From Prevotella lacticifex (GTDB taxonomy: Bacteria > Bacteroidota > Bacteroidia > Bacteroidales > Bacteroidaceae): a DNA stretch of 64,000 nucleotides. A model generated the notes under the pieces. That model saw nothing but the letters and a program-made list of their open reading frames with translations, made no database searches and was not told where the DNA came from. This document shows, in pieces, positions 37,138 through 44,785 of this stretch. The translations under genes were made by a program, and so were the position numbers. Numbering within the stretch: the first letter of the stretch is position 1; every line of letters begins with the position of its first letter. The stretch is taken from the NCBI RefSeq assembly GCF_019973375.1, contig NZ_BPTV01000001.1, forward strand, positions 1,302,001-1,366,000, read 5' to 3'.

Positions 37138-37279
37138 ATTATCAATCGTTTACTAATATATATCATTTTGCGTTGTAAAACGGTCCGTTTTAGGACGCAA
37201 AACGGTCCGTTTCGCAAGCTGAAACGGACCGTTTTGAAAGCCAAAAAAGGACGTATTGGAGAAGTGTAAATATATTTCA
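37138..37279 (+). repeat. Palindrome-array repeat, copy 3
   Basis: AAACGGTCCGTTTT, AAACGGTCCGTTTC and AAACGGACCGTTTT follow each other at 22-bp steps. The left flank TATCAATCGTTTAC and right flank GTATTGGAGAAGTGTAAATA are shared with the other copies. It lies between the 3' ends of the PqqD-like gene and tyrA. Confidence 0.88.
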
Positions 37280-37310
37280 ATATTCGCTTATAGTAGTGGC
37301 AGCATTCTTT

Positions 37311-38108
37311 CTACTGCCGTTTTATCTCGATATCTTGCCGGACGTTGTTTCTTATCTTTGTCAGATAAGCTTTCATCCGTGCGGCATCCTTGTTGTCGAT
37401 GATGTCGAGGAGCTCCTTCAGTTCGGTGCGAATCTGAGCCACTTGGTCGTGGGTATAGGGGTTGAAGAGAATCTCCTGCAGCAGATAATCATCCTCGTTT
37501 AGCACACCCTTGGCTATCTGCATGTGGCGCTTGAAAGTCGTTCCCGGAGCATCCTGATGTTTCATCACGGCTGCAAAGACGAATGTCGATACGAAAGGAA
37601 TACTTAAAGAGTAAGCAACCGTCTTGTCGTGCTCCTCAAAAGTGTACTCGTATATGTTCAGTCCGAGTTTCGAATACAGGTCCTTGAAGAAGATTCTGCC
37701 CATATAATCGCCCTCGGTGATGATGATAGCGTTCTCCTCATTGAGTTGATTCAGATTGGCAAACGTAGGTCCGAACATCGGGTGGGTCGACACATATCTG
37801 AATCCACTCTTGTCGTACCACGACTTCAGTCCGGTCTTCACCGAGCTGATGTCTGATATGATGCAATCCTTTGGCAGACAGGGCAGTATCTCCTCAAAAG
37901 CCGGGATAGTGTATTTTACCGTTACAGCATTGATAACCAACTCCGGCTTGAAATCCCTTATCTCGTCCAGTGTCTGGAAACGTTGGCAGTTGTATGTGAA
38001 GCGAAGACGCTTAGGGTCTTTCTCGTATACTCCGACTTCGTGGTCGAAACTGAGCAGGTCGATGAAGAATGACCCCATCTTTCCTGCTCCCATAATCAAT
38101 ATTCTCAT
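37311..38108 (-). CDS. tyrA: Prephenate dehydrogenase
   Basis: The 265-residue protein starts with an NAD-binding motif (MRILIMGAGKMGSFF, GxGxxG type). It carries the dehydrogenase core of TyrA, including SDISSVKTGLKSWYD and the THPMFGPTF segment with the catalytic-region His. It converts prephenate to 4-hydroxyphenylpyruvate for tyrosine. There is no fused chorismate mutase; that domain is on the preceding gene. It is the last gene of the Phe/Tyr operon, one base after the DAHP synthase gene. Confidence 0.92.
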   Translation of the reverse strand: MRILIMGAGKMGSFFIDLLSFDHEVGVYEKDPKRLRFTYNCQRFQTLDEIRDFKPELVINAVTVKYTIPAFEEILPCLPKDCIISDISSVKTGLKSWYDKSGFRYVSTHPMFGPTFANLNQLNEENAIIITEGDYMGRIFFKDLYSKLGLNIYEYTFEEHDKTVAYSLSIPFVSTFVFAAVMKHQDAPGTTFKRHMQIAKGVLNEDDYLLQEILFNPYTHDQVAQIRTELKELLDIIDNKDAARMKAYLTKIRNNVRQDIEIKRQ

Positions 38109-38109
38109 A

Positions 38110-39177
38110 TTACTGGTTTACGATTTCAAGCTGTTGACGTACTGACTCCTCGTGTATGAGCTCAAAGATGTGGGCAATACATTCCGGTGCTATGCCGATG
38201 AGACTGCCCTGGGCTCCACGTTTCTCGAGAATCTCGTTGTATCGTGTGGCCTGGAGAACGGTCATATTGTGCTCTTTCTTGTAGACTCCTATCTCCCGGC
38301 AGATTCTCATTCGTTTTGCGAGAAGGTTCATGAGCTCGTTGTCGACATCATCAATCTGACTCCTCAGTTGCCTGATTCCTTCCGTTGTCGTGTGCTCATC
38401 GCGGATAACGAGCAACGACAGTATGTAGTCGAGTACGTCGGGGGTCACCTGCTGCTTTGCATCGCTCCAGGCCTCGTCGGGGTCGCAATGGCTCTCGACG
38501 ATCAGTCCGTCGAAACCAAGGTCCATTGCCTGCTGACAGAGTGGCGCAATGAGATCGCGGCGTCCGCCGATATGACTTGGGTCGCATATTATTGGCAGGT
38601 TGGGTATTCGCCGGTGCAACTCTATTGGAATCTGCCACATAGGCAGGTTGCGGTAAATCTTCTTGTCGACACTTGAGAATCCGCGGTGAATGGCACCTAA
38701 TCGCTTCACTCCGGCCCTGTTGATTCTCTCCATACCGCCAATCCACAGCTCAAGGTCGGGGTTGACGGGGTTCTTTATCAGCACCGGCACGTCGACACCC
38801 TTGAGACTGTCGGCTAACGCTTGCATCGCAAAGGGGTTTGCCGTTGTGCGGGCTCCAATCCACAGTATATCGATACCATACTTCAGAGCCAACTCCACAT
38901 GCTCCGGTGTTGCCACTTCCGTTGCAGTGAGCATTCCGGTCTCCTCTTTAACTTCCTTCATCCATGGCAGCGCTTTCTCGCCGTTGCCCTCGAAGCCTCC
39001 TGGTTTCGTCCGTGGCTTCCATATTCCTGCGCGGAACATGTGGCAGCCTTTTGCAGCAAGCTGCTTGGCTGTGGTGAGCACTTGCTCTTCGGTCTCTGCT
39101 GAGCATGGTCCGGCTATGACACATGAAGGGCGTTCGTTGTCGCTGGGGAGGTTCAATGGTTCAAGATCTAATTCCAT
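38110..39177 (-). CDS. Bifunctional DAHP synthase / chorismate mutase
   Basis: The 355-residue fusion begins with a type I-beta DAHP synthase (about 1-260): VIAGPCSAE, AGIWKPRTKPGGFEG, KNPVNPDLELW, HRGFSS and CDPSHIGGRRDLI. It ends with an AroQ-type chorismate mutase (about 265-350: LRSQIDDVDNELMNLLAKRM). The first domain makes DAHP from PEP and erythrose-4-phosphate; the second makes prephenate. The fused mutase often gives feedback control by prephenate-type ligands. It lies between the aminotransferase and tyrA in the attenuated operon. Three direct repeats precede it. Confidence 0.93.
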   Translation of the reverse strand: MELDLEPLNLPSDNERPSCVIAGPCSAETEEQVLTTAKQLAAKGCHMFRAGIWKPRTKPGGFEGNGEKALPWMKEVKEETGMLTATEVATPEHVELALKYGIDILWIGARTTANPFAMQALADSLKGVDVPVLIKNPVNPDLELWIGGMERINRAGVKRLGAIHRGFSSVDKKIYRNLPMWQIPIELHRRIPNLPIICDPSHIGGRRDLIAPLCQQAMDLGFDGLIVESHCDPDEAWSDAKQQVTPDVLDYILSLLVIRDEHTTTEGIRQLRSQIDDVDNELMNLLAKRMRICREIGVYKKEHNMTVLQATRYNEILEKRGAQGSLIGIAPECIAHIFELIHEESVRQQLEIVNQ

Positions 39178-39205
39178 ATCTGTCAGTTTTTATATTGTCT
39201 AATTT

Positions 39206-39315
39206 AATGTTGTTGTCTGGGATAAAATCAGCTTTTCGTGATCTTCCTAATGTTGTCGTCTGAGTTAAAATCAGCTTTTATATAGTCTTTAAATGTTGTC
39301 GTCTGATACAAAAAG
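39206..39315 (-). repeat. Three direct repeats inside the Phe/Tyr operon
   Basis: Two full copies of 31 bases (39206-39236, 39249-39279) and a shortened third (39292-39315) share AATGTTGTCGTCTG, and the first two also AAAATCAGCTTTT, at a 43-base period. They occupy the only sizeable gap of the operon (39178-39333). Confidence 0.8.
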
Positions 39316-39333
39316 TTACGTTTGCAGCCGCCT

Positions 39334-40497
39334 TTATCCAAACACTTTCTTGATGCGCTCAAGGGCCGTCTTCATCTTTTCGTCCTTGGCGCAGAGTGAG
39401 ATGCGGATGTAGCGCCGTCCGTTTTTGCCGAAGATAAATCCCGGAGTGATGAATACTCGTGCCTCGTGCAGGACTTTTTCTGTCAGCTGTTCTACATCAT
39501 CGTAGCTGTCGGGGATTCTTCCCCAAAGGAACATTCCCACTTGCTTTGGGTCGTAGTGGCAGCCGAGCACATCCATTATTTTCTCGGCTATGACGCGCCG
39601 CCGTCCGTAGTTCTCAATATTGTTCTTGTGGTACCATTCCGGAGTGTTAGTGTTGTAAGCCTCTGCCGCTGCTAACTGTATTCCACGGAAGGTGCCGTTC
39701 TCGATGTTGCTCTGCACCTTGAACATCCAGGAGATGTATGTGGGGTTGCTAATCATCATCGCCACTCGCCATCCGGGCATATTGTGGCTCTTCGACATCG
39801 AGTTGAACTCTATGCAGTGATCCTTCGCTCCCGGCACTTGCAGAATGCTCATAGGATGCTCGTTGAGAATCAGCGAGTAAGGATTGTCGTTTACCACCAC
39901 GATGTCGTGCCGTTTGGCGAAGTCGACGAGCCTCTCGAAAGTCTCCATCCGCGCGTTTCCTCCCGTCGGCATATTGGGGTAGTTGGTCCACATAACCTTC
40001 ACCCGACTGAGGTCCATCTTCTCGAGAGTTTCGAAGTCGGGTTGCCACCCGTTGTCCTCCTTGAGGTCGTAGTAGCGAATCTTGGTACCGAAAATCTTGT
40101 TTATCGCAGTGTAAGTGGGATATCCGGGGTCGGGGATGAGAACTTCGTCGCCGGGGTTGCAGAAAGCGAGAGTGACGTACATTATTCCCTCCTTGGAACC
40201 GATTATCGGCTGCAGCTCCGTCTTCCAGTCAACGTCGACACCGTAAGTGCGCTTATAGAACGCCGCCATGGCCTGTCGCAGCTCGGGGAGTCCCGCAGTG
40301 GGCTGATAACCATGGGCATTAGGGTCGTGGGCCACTTCGCAGAGTTTGTTCACTGTCTGCTCCGATGGTGGCATGTCAGGACTTCCAATGGCAAGGCTGA
40401 TAATGTCCTGACCCTCAGCATTCAACTTGGCCACTTCCTTCAACTTCCGTGAGAAGTAGTATTCCTGTATCTCGTTAATTCTTTCTGCTGGTTTCAT
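39334..40497 (-). CDS. Class I/II aminotransferase of the Phe/Tyr operon
   Basis: The 387-residue protein is a fold-type I PLP aminotransferase: LAIGSPDMPPSEQTV, NPHGYQPTAG-like start of the core, NYPNMPTGGNA (Asn and Gly near PLP) and VVNDNPYSLI (Asp-Tyr). FNSMSKSHNMPGWRVAMM carries the Schiff-base Lys. Its place between pheA and DAHP synthase suggests it transaminates phenylpyruvate and hydroxyphenylpyruvate, but aspartate or diaminopimelate type activity is not excluded. ATG at 40497, one base after the pheA stop, is chosen over an upstream overlapping start. Confidence 0.88.
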   Translation of the reverse strand: MKPAERINEIQEYYFSRKLKEVAKLNAEGQDIISLAIGSPDMPPSEQTVNKLCEVAHDPNAHGYQPTAGLPELRQAMAAFYKRTYGVDVDWKTELQPIIGSKEGIMYVTLAFCNPGDEVLIPDPGYPTYTAINKIFGTKIRYYDLKEDNGWQPDFETLEKMDLSRVKVMWTNYPNMPTGGNARMETFERLVDFAKRHDIVVVNDNPYSLILNEHPMSILQVPGAKDHCIEFNSMSKSHNMPGWRVAMMISNPTYISWMFKVQSNIENGTFRGIQLAAAEAYNTNTPEWYHKNNIENYGRRRVIAEKIMDVLGCHYDPKQVGMFLWGRIPDSYDDVEQLTEKVLHEARVFITPGFIFGKNGRRYIRISLCAKDEKMKTALERIKKVFG

Positions 40498-40498
40498 A

Positions 40499-41332
40499 TT
40501 ATTTTGCTTCTTTATATTCTCCAAGAATCTTTATGCCTTTTACAAGTGGGGTTATCGCGTCTATCGACTGCCGGTATCGTGTCAGGTTGTCGTATGTCAC
40601 GTCAACATAAAAGAGGTATTCCCATTCGTGACCGATTATCGGCAGACTCTGAATCTTCGTCAGATTGATATCGTAGAACGAGAGAATCGTAAGAATCTTG
40701 CTCAAACTTCCCTCCTGATGCGGCAATGAAAAGACGAGACTGGCTTTGTCCGACTCCTCGAGTCTCCTGACGAACGATGCTTTCTGCGGGTTGCAGGCCA
40801 CGAGAAACCTCGTGAAGTTGTGCTTGTTGTCCTCGATACTGTCCTCGAGAATTTTCATCCCATACATTTTCGCTGCTGCCGAACTGCATATTGCTGCTTG
40901 TCCGTGCAGCTGATGCTCAGCAATATACTGTGCTGCTCCGGCTGTATCTTCGGCTTCGACAGCTTTCAGCGAAGAGTGGGCCGTAAGGAAATTTCTGCAC
41001 TGCATGAGAGCGACAGGGTGGGAGTGGACCTCATTGACCGTGTCCCAGTCATCGTCGGGCAGACAGCAGATGCAATGCTGGATGTGGAGTTTATGCTCAC
41101 CGACGACTGTTGTCCCCGACATCCTCAGCAGCTCGTAGTTGTGGAGCAGACTGCCCGCAATAGTGTTTTCTATTGCCATCATGGCTATAACCGTCGGGTC
41201 GTTGTCGACACTATGGAATACGTCCTCAAAAGTCTCGCAGCAGATTATCTGCAACTGCTCTCCCTTGAAATATTCATGTGCGGCTATGTCGTGGAAACTC
41301 CCCAACTCTCCTTGTATTGCTATTCTCTTCAT
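40499..41332 (-). CDS. pheA: Prephenate dehydratase
   Basis: The 277-residue protein has a PDT domain (about 1-180: IAIQGELGSFHDIAA, MAIENTIAGSLLHNYELL, HSHPVALMQCRNFL, and DNKHNFTRFLV carrying the conserved TRF). A C-terminal ACT domain (about 195-270) contains ASLVFSLPHQEGSLSKIL and the family's ESLP-like SLPI segment, where Phe binds for feedback inhibition. It turns prephenate into phenylpyruvate. ATG at 41332 is used because the extension upstream runs through the attenuator hairpin. It is the first structural gene of the operon. Confidence 0.93.
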   Translation of the reverse strand: MKRIAIQGELGSFHDIAAHEYFKGEQLQIICCETFEDVFHSVDNDPTVIAMMAIENTIAGSLLHNYELLRMSGTTVVGEHKLHIQHCICCLPDDDWDTVNEVHSHPVALMQCRNFLTAHSSLKAVEAEDTAGAAQYIAEHQLHGQAAICSSAAAKMYGMKILEDSIEDNKHNFTRFLVACNPQKASFVRRLEESDKASLVFSLPHQEGSLSKILTILSFYDINLTKIQSLPIIGHEWEYLFYVDVTYDNLTRYRQSIDAITPLVKGIKILGEYKEAK

Positions 41333-41343
41333 ATCTTGAAATG

Positions 41344-41382
41344 AAAAACGGTCCAGCTCTATCATTAGGGCGGGACCGTTTC
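41344..41382 (-). terminator. Attenuator terminator before pheA
   Basis: On the minus strand AAACGGTCC pairs with GGACCGTTT around an 18-base loop and is followed by five T in total. It ends about 11 bases before the pheA ATG and follows the promoter and leader peptide, the position expected of an attenuator. The TCCCGC at its 5' side (41370-41375) can instead pair with GCGGGA at 41431-41436. Confidence 0.85.
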
Positions 41383-41418
41383 GTTATGTTTTCTGTTTAC
41401 TAATTCATAAGTTGAAAT

Positions 41419-41496
41419 CTACACGCAACTTCCCGCTTCACAATTTCTTGTAAAGTAAAAATAGAAGTAGTAAAAAGATGCGTAAGACTTATTCAT
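41419..41496 (-). CDS. Phe/Tyr leader peptide of the pheA operon (25 aa)
   Basis: A 25-codon frame starts with ATG at 41494-41496 and ends with TAG at 41419-41421. The peptide begins MNKSYAS and then has eight consecutive aromatic codons (FYYFYFYF, 41452-41475), with nine Phe or Tyr in total. The remaining codons run through GCGGGA, a possible antiterminator strand. Ribosome stalling at the Phe/Tyr codons would leave GCGGGA free to block the terminator. Full translation to the stop would cover it. The same logic controls pheA and trp leaders in enteric bacteria. The peptide itself has no expected function. Confidence 0.88.
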   Translation of the reverse strand: MNKSYASFYYFYFYFTRNCEAGSCV

Positions 41497-41521
41497 TTAT
41501 TATTTTCTTTGTTTACGACTG

Positions 41522-41553
41522 CAAAAGTATAACTTTTTTTTCTTTCTGACAAA
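41522..41553 (-). promoter_or_regulatory. Promoter of the Phe/Tyr operon
   Basis: Minus-strand TTTG (41550-41553) and TACTTTTG (41522-41529) are exactly 20 bases apart. Transcription should start near 41515, giving a leader of about 180 bases before pheA. Confidence 0.8.
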
Positions 41554-41584
41554 CGAATCGCAATGTTTTTTCAAAGAATCGATG

Positions 41585-42400
41585 TTATTTCTCATTCGGG
41601 TTGAGTTCGAGTAGCTTTCGCCCGTCTTCGTCAGCCCCTTCCTTGTCGCCCGTAGCGAGTTTCACGGCACCACGTTCTCTGAAGGCTTCTATACGGAAAG
41701 GATTCACCTCCGTCACCTTATTATAATAGTGTATAGCCTCCTTGTAGTTTTCCTTTGCCCGTTCCACTCTGGCCTTGAAGAGATAAACATCCTCGTCGTC
41801 GTTAGTATTCTCAAGGAGCCACTGGGCATCGTTGTCAGCGCCGTCGGTATCGTTCATATCGAGCAGGATGCTGCCTCTGAGCTCGTGGGCCTCAATATAA
41901 TCGGCGTCGAGTTTGATGGCCTCATTGACCATTGCCAGGGCGTTGACATAGTCGCCGCTGCCACGGTAGGCGCGGGCGTAGAGGACATACACCAGCGGGT
42001 TAGTCTTGTTAATCTCGAGTGCCTTCTTGCAGTTCTCCCCCATGGCATCATAATCCTCATTCATGAAGGCCACTTGTGCCATTCTAATCAGAATGTCCTG
42101 ATTGTCGGGTTCGGCCTTAGTGAGCACCTCTAACTCCTTGTATGCTGCCAAAAGCTCGTTGTTGCGGATAAGCGCCTGCGACAGATAATCGTGAACCTCA
42201 AGATCGTCCTTGATGTCCAGGGCGTGGCGGAAGCACTTTATGGCATAGTCGTACTGGCCGGTGCGGAGAGCACGCAGCCCGTCGTATTTCAGTATGTCGA
42301 AATCCTTCTCTTTGCTCTCGGACTTCTTCTCCTCGAGTTCGTTCTTCTTGTCCTCTATTTCATTTGCGGCTCCACTGAAGAGCTTTTTAAAGATGTTCAT
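41585..42400 (-). CDS. TPR-repeat protein
   Basis: The 271-residue protein starts MNIFKKLFSGAANEIEDK, has a charged coiled-coil-like stretch (about 14-35), then about six tetratricopeptide repeats. Examples are DGLRALRTGQYDYAIKCFRHAL, VYVLYARAYRGSGDYVNALAMV and ARVERAKENYKEAIHYYNKV. TPR arrays bind other proteins; the partner is unknown. ATG at 42400 fits the -7 box 23 bases upstream. No signal peptide is seen. It lies upstream of the Phe/Tyr operon on the same strand but is separated by that operon's promoter. Confidence 0.85.
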   Translation of the reverse strand: MNIFKKLFSGAANEIEDKKNELEEKKSESKEKDFDILKYDGLRALRTGQYDYAIKCFRHALDIKDDLEVHDYLSQALIRNNELLAAYKELEVLTKAEPDNQDILIRMAQVAFMNEDYDAMGENCKKALEINKTNPLVYVLYARAYRGSGDYVNALAMVNEAIKLDADYIEAHELRGSILLDMNDTDGADNDAQWLLENTNDDEDVYLFKARVERAKENYKEAIHYYNKVTEVNPFRIEAFRERGAVKLATGDKEGADEDGRKLLELNPNEK

Positions 42401-42423
42401 CGGTTCGTTGATTGATTGTAGTG

Positions 42424-42431
42424 CAAAGATA
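42424..42431 (-). promoter_or_regulatory. -7 box of the TPR gene
   Basis: Minus-strand TATCTTTG, 23 bases before the ATG at 42400. Confidence 0.7.
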
Positions 42432-42472
42432 GTGTAAACAAACGATACATCAAAATAAATGCTGTTTTTATT

Positions 42473-42502
42473 TTGCAATTTCGTACTATTGTGCTAACTT
42501 TG
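42473..42502 (+). promoter_or_regulatory. Promoter of the aldose epimerase gene
   Basis: TTG at 42473-42475 and TAACTTTG at 42495-42502 with a 19-base spacer; 19 bases then lead to the ATG. Confidence 0.7.
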
Positions 42503-42521
42503 CGAAAAATAACTACTTACG

Positions 42522-43718
42522 ATGAAGTTTATCTACAATCTACTTCGGGCTGCCTTCTTCATGGTGGCGGCAACGATGAGCCTTGTAGCCACGGCTCAGG
42601 AGCGCACGCTGTCGGGCCTTGACCCTTCAAGGTTCGACGCTGTCATTGACGGGAAACCGACGGCTCTTTATGTTCTCTCCAATGGTAAGGGCGTAGAGGC
42701 TTGCATAACCAATTACGGCGCGCGCCTTGTTTCGCTGATGGAACCCAACTGGAACGGGCGCATGGAGGATGTCGTCTTGGGATATGACAATGTCATGGAC
42801 TATCACACCAAGGGTCAGAACTTCGGTGCCACCGTCGGCCGATATATTGGTCGGATTACGGGGCCCTCGGTGACTATCGACGGTAAGGAATACAAACTGC
42901 AGGACAGCGGTAAGGGCGTTATCTCGCACGGAGGAAAGCCCGGATTTGCCAACCGCGTATGGGATGTCGTCAGCTACAACCGCCATTGTCTTGTGCTGCG
43001 ATACGTCTCACCCGACGGTGAGAACGGATTCCCCGGTGAGCTCACCACCACTCTCACCTATGCCCTGCGCGACGACGGTGCTCTGAGCGTGAGTTTCAAG
43101 GCTACGACAACAAAGCCGACGGTGCTGAACTTAGCCAACCATTCATTCTTCAATATCTCCGGCAATCCTCAGCGCAGCATAGAGCAGCAGATGCTGTGGG
43201 TTGACAGCAAGGCTATTGCTGCTTACGACAAGAATAAGAATGTCACCGGAGAGCTTATGGATGTCAGTCACACACCCTTCGATTTCCGCCACCCACACGC
43301 TATCGGTGAGCGCATCAATGACGATGATGCCCAGTTGGCTGTCACCGGCGGCTACGACCATGCTTTCGCCTTGCGCCACGTGGGGAGCCTCGACAGTCCC
43401 GCAGCCATCCTCTACGATGCCCAGAGCGGACGGGTACTCACCGTTTATACCACCGAACCAGCCATACAGATATATACCGGCAACGGACTCAAAGGGAACC
43501 AAGTGGGAAAGAATGGCATTGTTTACAAACGACGGTCTGCAGTGTGCCTCGAGACCCTCCACTTCTCCGACTCACCACATAAGCCATCTTTTCCGTCCAC
43601 ACTGCTGCGTCCCGGTCAGACGTTCAGCTCCACTACGGTGTTCGCTTTCTCAACCGATCCACCGCTTATCATGCGCACAAAAGATAAATATCAAAGCATA
43701 AAATCTAAAAAACACTAA
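42522..43718 (+). CDS. Exported aldose 1-epimerase
   Basis: The 398-residue protein has a signal peptide (about 1-25, ending ATAQ) and the galactose mutarotase fold. The conserved SHGGKPGFANRVWD supplies the first catalytic-region His and NLANHSFFNISG the second. GGYDHAFAL and the C-terminal CLETLHFSDSPHKPSFPSTLLRPG block contain the catalytic Glu. It interconverts alpha and beta anomers of sugars. Periplasmic GalM-type enzymes are common in Bacteroidetes that degrade polysaccharides. It is probably transcribed alone; the next gene has its own promoter. Confidence 0.9.
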   Translation: MKFIYNLLRAAFFMVAATMSLVATAQERTLSGLDPSRFDAVIDGKPTALYVLSNGKGVEACITNYGARLVSLMEPNWNGRMEDVVLGYDNVMDYHTKGQNFGATVGRYIGRITGPSVTIDGKEYKLQDSGKGVISHGGKPGFANRVWDVVSYNRHCLVLRYVSPDGENGFPGELTTTLTYALRDDGALSVSFKATTTKPTVLNLANHSFFNISGNPQRSIEQQMLWVDSKAIAAYDKNKNVTGELMDVSHTPFDFRHPHAIGERINDDDAQLAVTGGYDHAFALRHVGSLDSPAAILYDAQSGRVLTVYTTEPAIQIYTGNGLKGNQVGKNGIVYKRRSAVCLETLHFSDSPHKPSFPSTLLRPGQTFSSTTVFAFSTDPPLIMRTKDKYQSIKSKKH

Positions 43719-43734
43719 AACATTGGTCTCTCTT

Positions 43735-43765
43735 TTGGTCATAACGTGACAACTCTTTACTTTTG
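43735..43765 (+). promoter_or_regulatory. Promoter of the envelope-protein gene
   Basis: TTG at 43735-43737 and TACTTTTG at 43758-43765, 20 bases apart. Confidence 0.7.
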
Positions 43766-43782
43766 CAACAATAATGATAACG

Positions 43783-44631
43783 ATGAGAAAACTATATATT
43801 TTTGCCATTGCGATGCTGGCTCTCCCGGCTTTATCCTATGCTCAGGACAGCACAGGACTGTCGCGTGGCGTACAACCTATAGAACCATCCCGACTCCAGG
43901 GACCGCGTGAGGCATCGGAGGAAGAAAAAGAGTATGCGCGGCAGATGGAGGAGGACCGGCAACAACAGCAGCAGATCGACTACAGTCTTCCTGCTGTCGA
44001 CGAGAATGGACAGGTCGTAACCCCCACTACAAGCTATTACTATCCCTACTGGGGAGGATGGGGGTGGAACCGCTGGGCACTGCATAAGGGACTGAATGTG
44101 AATCTCAGCGCGTCGGCTTTCGTCACCTCAGGAGGCCACGGCTACGGCACACACGGTGGTCTGACGCAGGACGTGAGCCTGATGTACGTGACGAATCTGT
44201 CGAAGAAAGCAACATTGGCTGTCGGCGGATACTTCAACAACATGCAGTACCGTGGCGACAACTACACTACGGCGGGATTCTCGGCCCTCTTCGGCTATCA
44301 GTTTGATGAGCACTGGAGCGCTTATGCCTTTGTGCAGAAAGCTTTCAACAGCAATAACTTCGGACCTGCCTACAGCGGCTACTATAGTCCTTACGGAGGA
44401 TTCTACAATCCCTACGGCTACTACAGCGGATGGGACGACTTCGGCTATGCCGGCACAGCCATGGCACCGTGGAACAGCCGCTTTATGGATCGTGTTGGTG
44501 GCGGAGTCAATTATCAGTGGGGCAAACACGGGCAGAACTCCATCACAATCCAGTTTGAGTACGACCACATGCCCAACCGCAACCGGGGCTACAACTACTC
44601 ACGCTACGACTATCCCGTGCCACAACCATAG
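43783..44631 (+). CDS. Probable envelope protein with aromatic repeats, unknown function
   Basis: With ATG at 43783 the protein has 282 residues: a signal peptide (MRKLYIFAIAMLALPALSYA), a charged Gln/Glu-rich segment (about 45-70), then a Tyr/Gly/Asn-rich part with alternating hydrophobic strands (for example VNLSASAFVTSG, VSLMYVTNL, TLAVGGYFNNMQY). It ends in ITIQFEYDHM and a short tail. The strand pattern suggests a small outer-membrane beta-barrel. An ATG three codons upstream is also possible. It resembles no family I can name. Confidence 0.6.
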   Translation: MRKLYIFAIAMLALPALSYAQDSTGLSRGVQPIEPSRLQGPREASEEEKEYARQMEEDRQQQQQIDYSLPAVDENGQVVTPTTSYYYPYWGGWGWNRWALHKGLNVNLSASAFVTSGGHGYGTHGGLTQDVSLMYVTNLSKKATLAVGGYFNNMQYRGDNYTTAGFSALFGYQFDEHWSAYAFVQKAFNSNNFGPAYSGYYSPYGGFYNPYGYYSGWDDFGYAGTAMAPWNSRFMDRVGGGVNYQWGKHGQNSITIQFEYDHMPNRNRGYNYSRYDYPVPQP

Positions 44632-44659
44632 ATTCGTCTCGATGCTTATCATAAAACAG

Positions 44660-44692
44660 AAAAATCCCTGCCATCAGCTGACAGGGATTTTT
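44660..44692. terminator. Terminator between the envelope-protein gene and copA
   Basis: AAAAATCCCTG pairs with CAGGGATTTTT with a few further pairs inside, and T-runs on both strands. It can serve both convergent genes. Confidence 0.85.
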
Positions 44693-44785
44693 CGTATAAA
44701 TTACTTTCTATATACTCAAGCGTTATCTTGATTATATTCGCTTTAGTATCTGATTATCAGTTTTTTACGTAATCTGAATTCAGCG

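Noticed and set aside
41333..41365. Longer pheA starting 11 codons upstream
   Set aside because: The extra codons run through the attenuator hairpin; the family start MKRIAIQGELGSFHD fits ATG at 41332.
41344..41382. The hairpin before pheA as the terminator of the TPR gene or a fifth palindrome-array copy
   Set aside because: A strong promoter and leader peptide lie between it and the TPR gene. It lacks the 22-bp array and the conserved flanks, though its stem is similar to AAACGGTCC by chance or origin.
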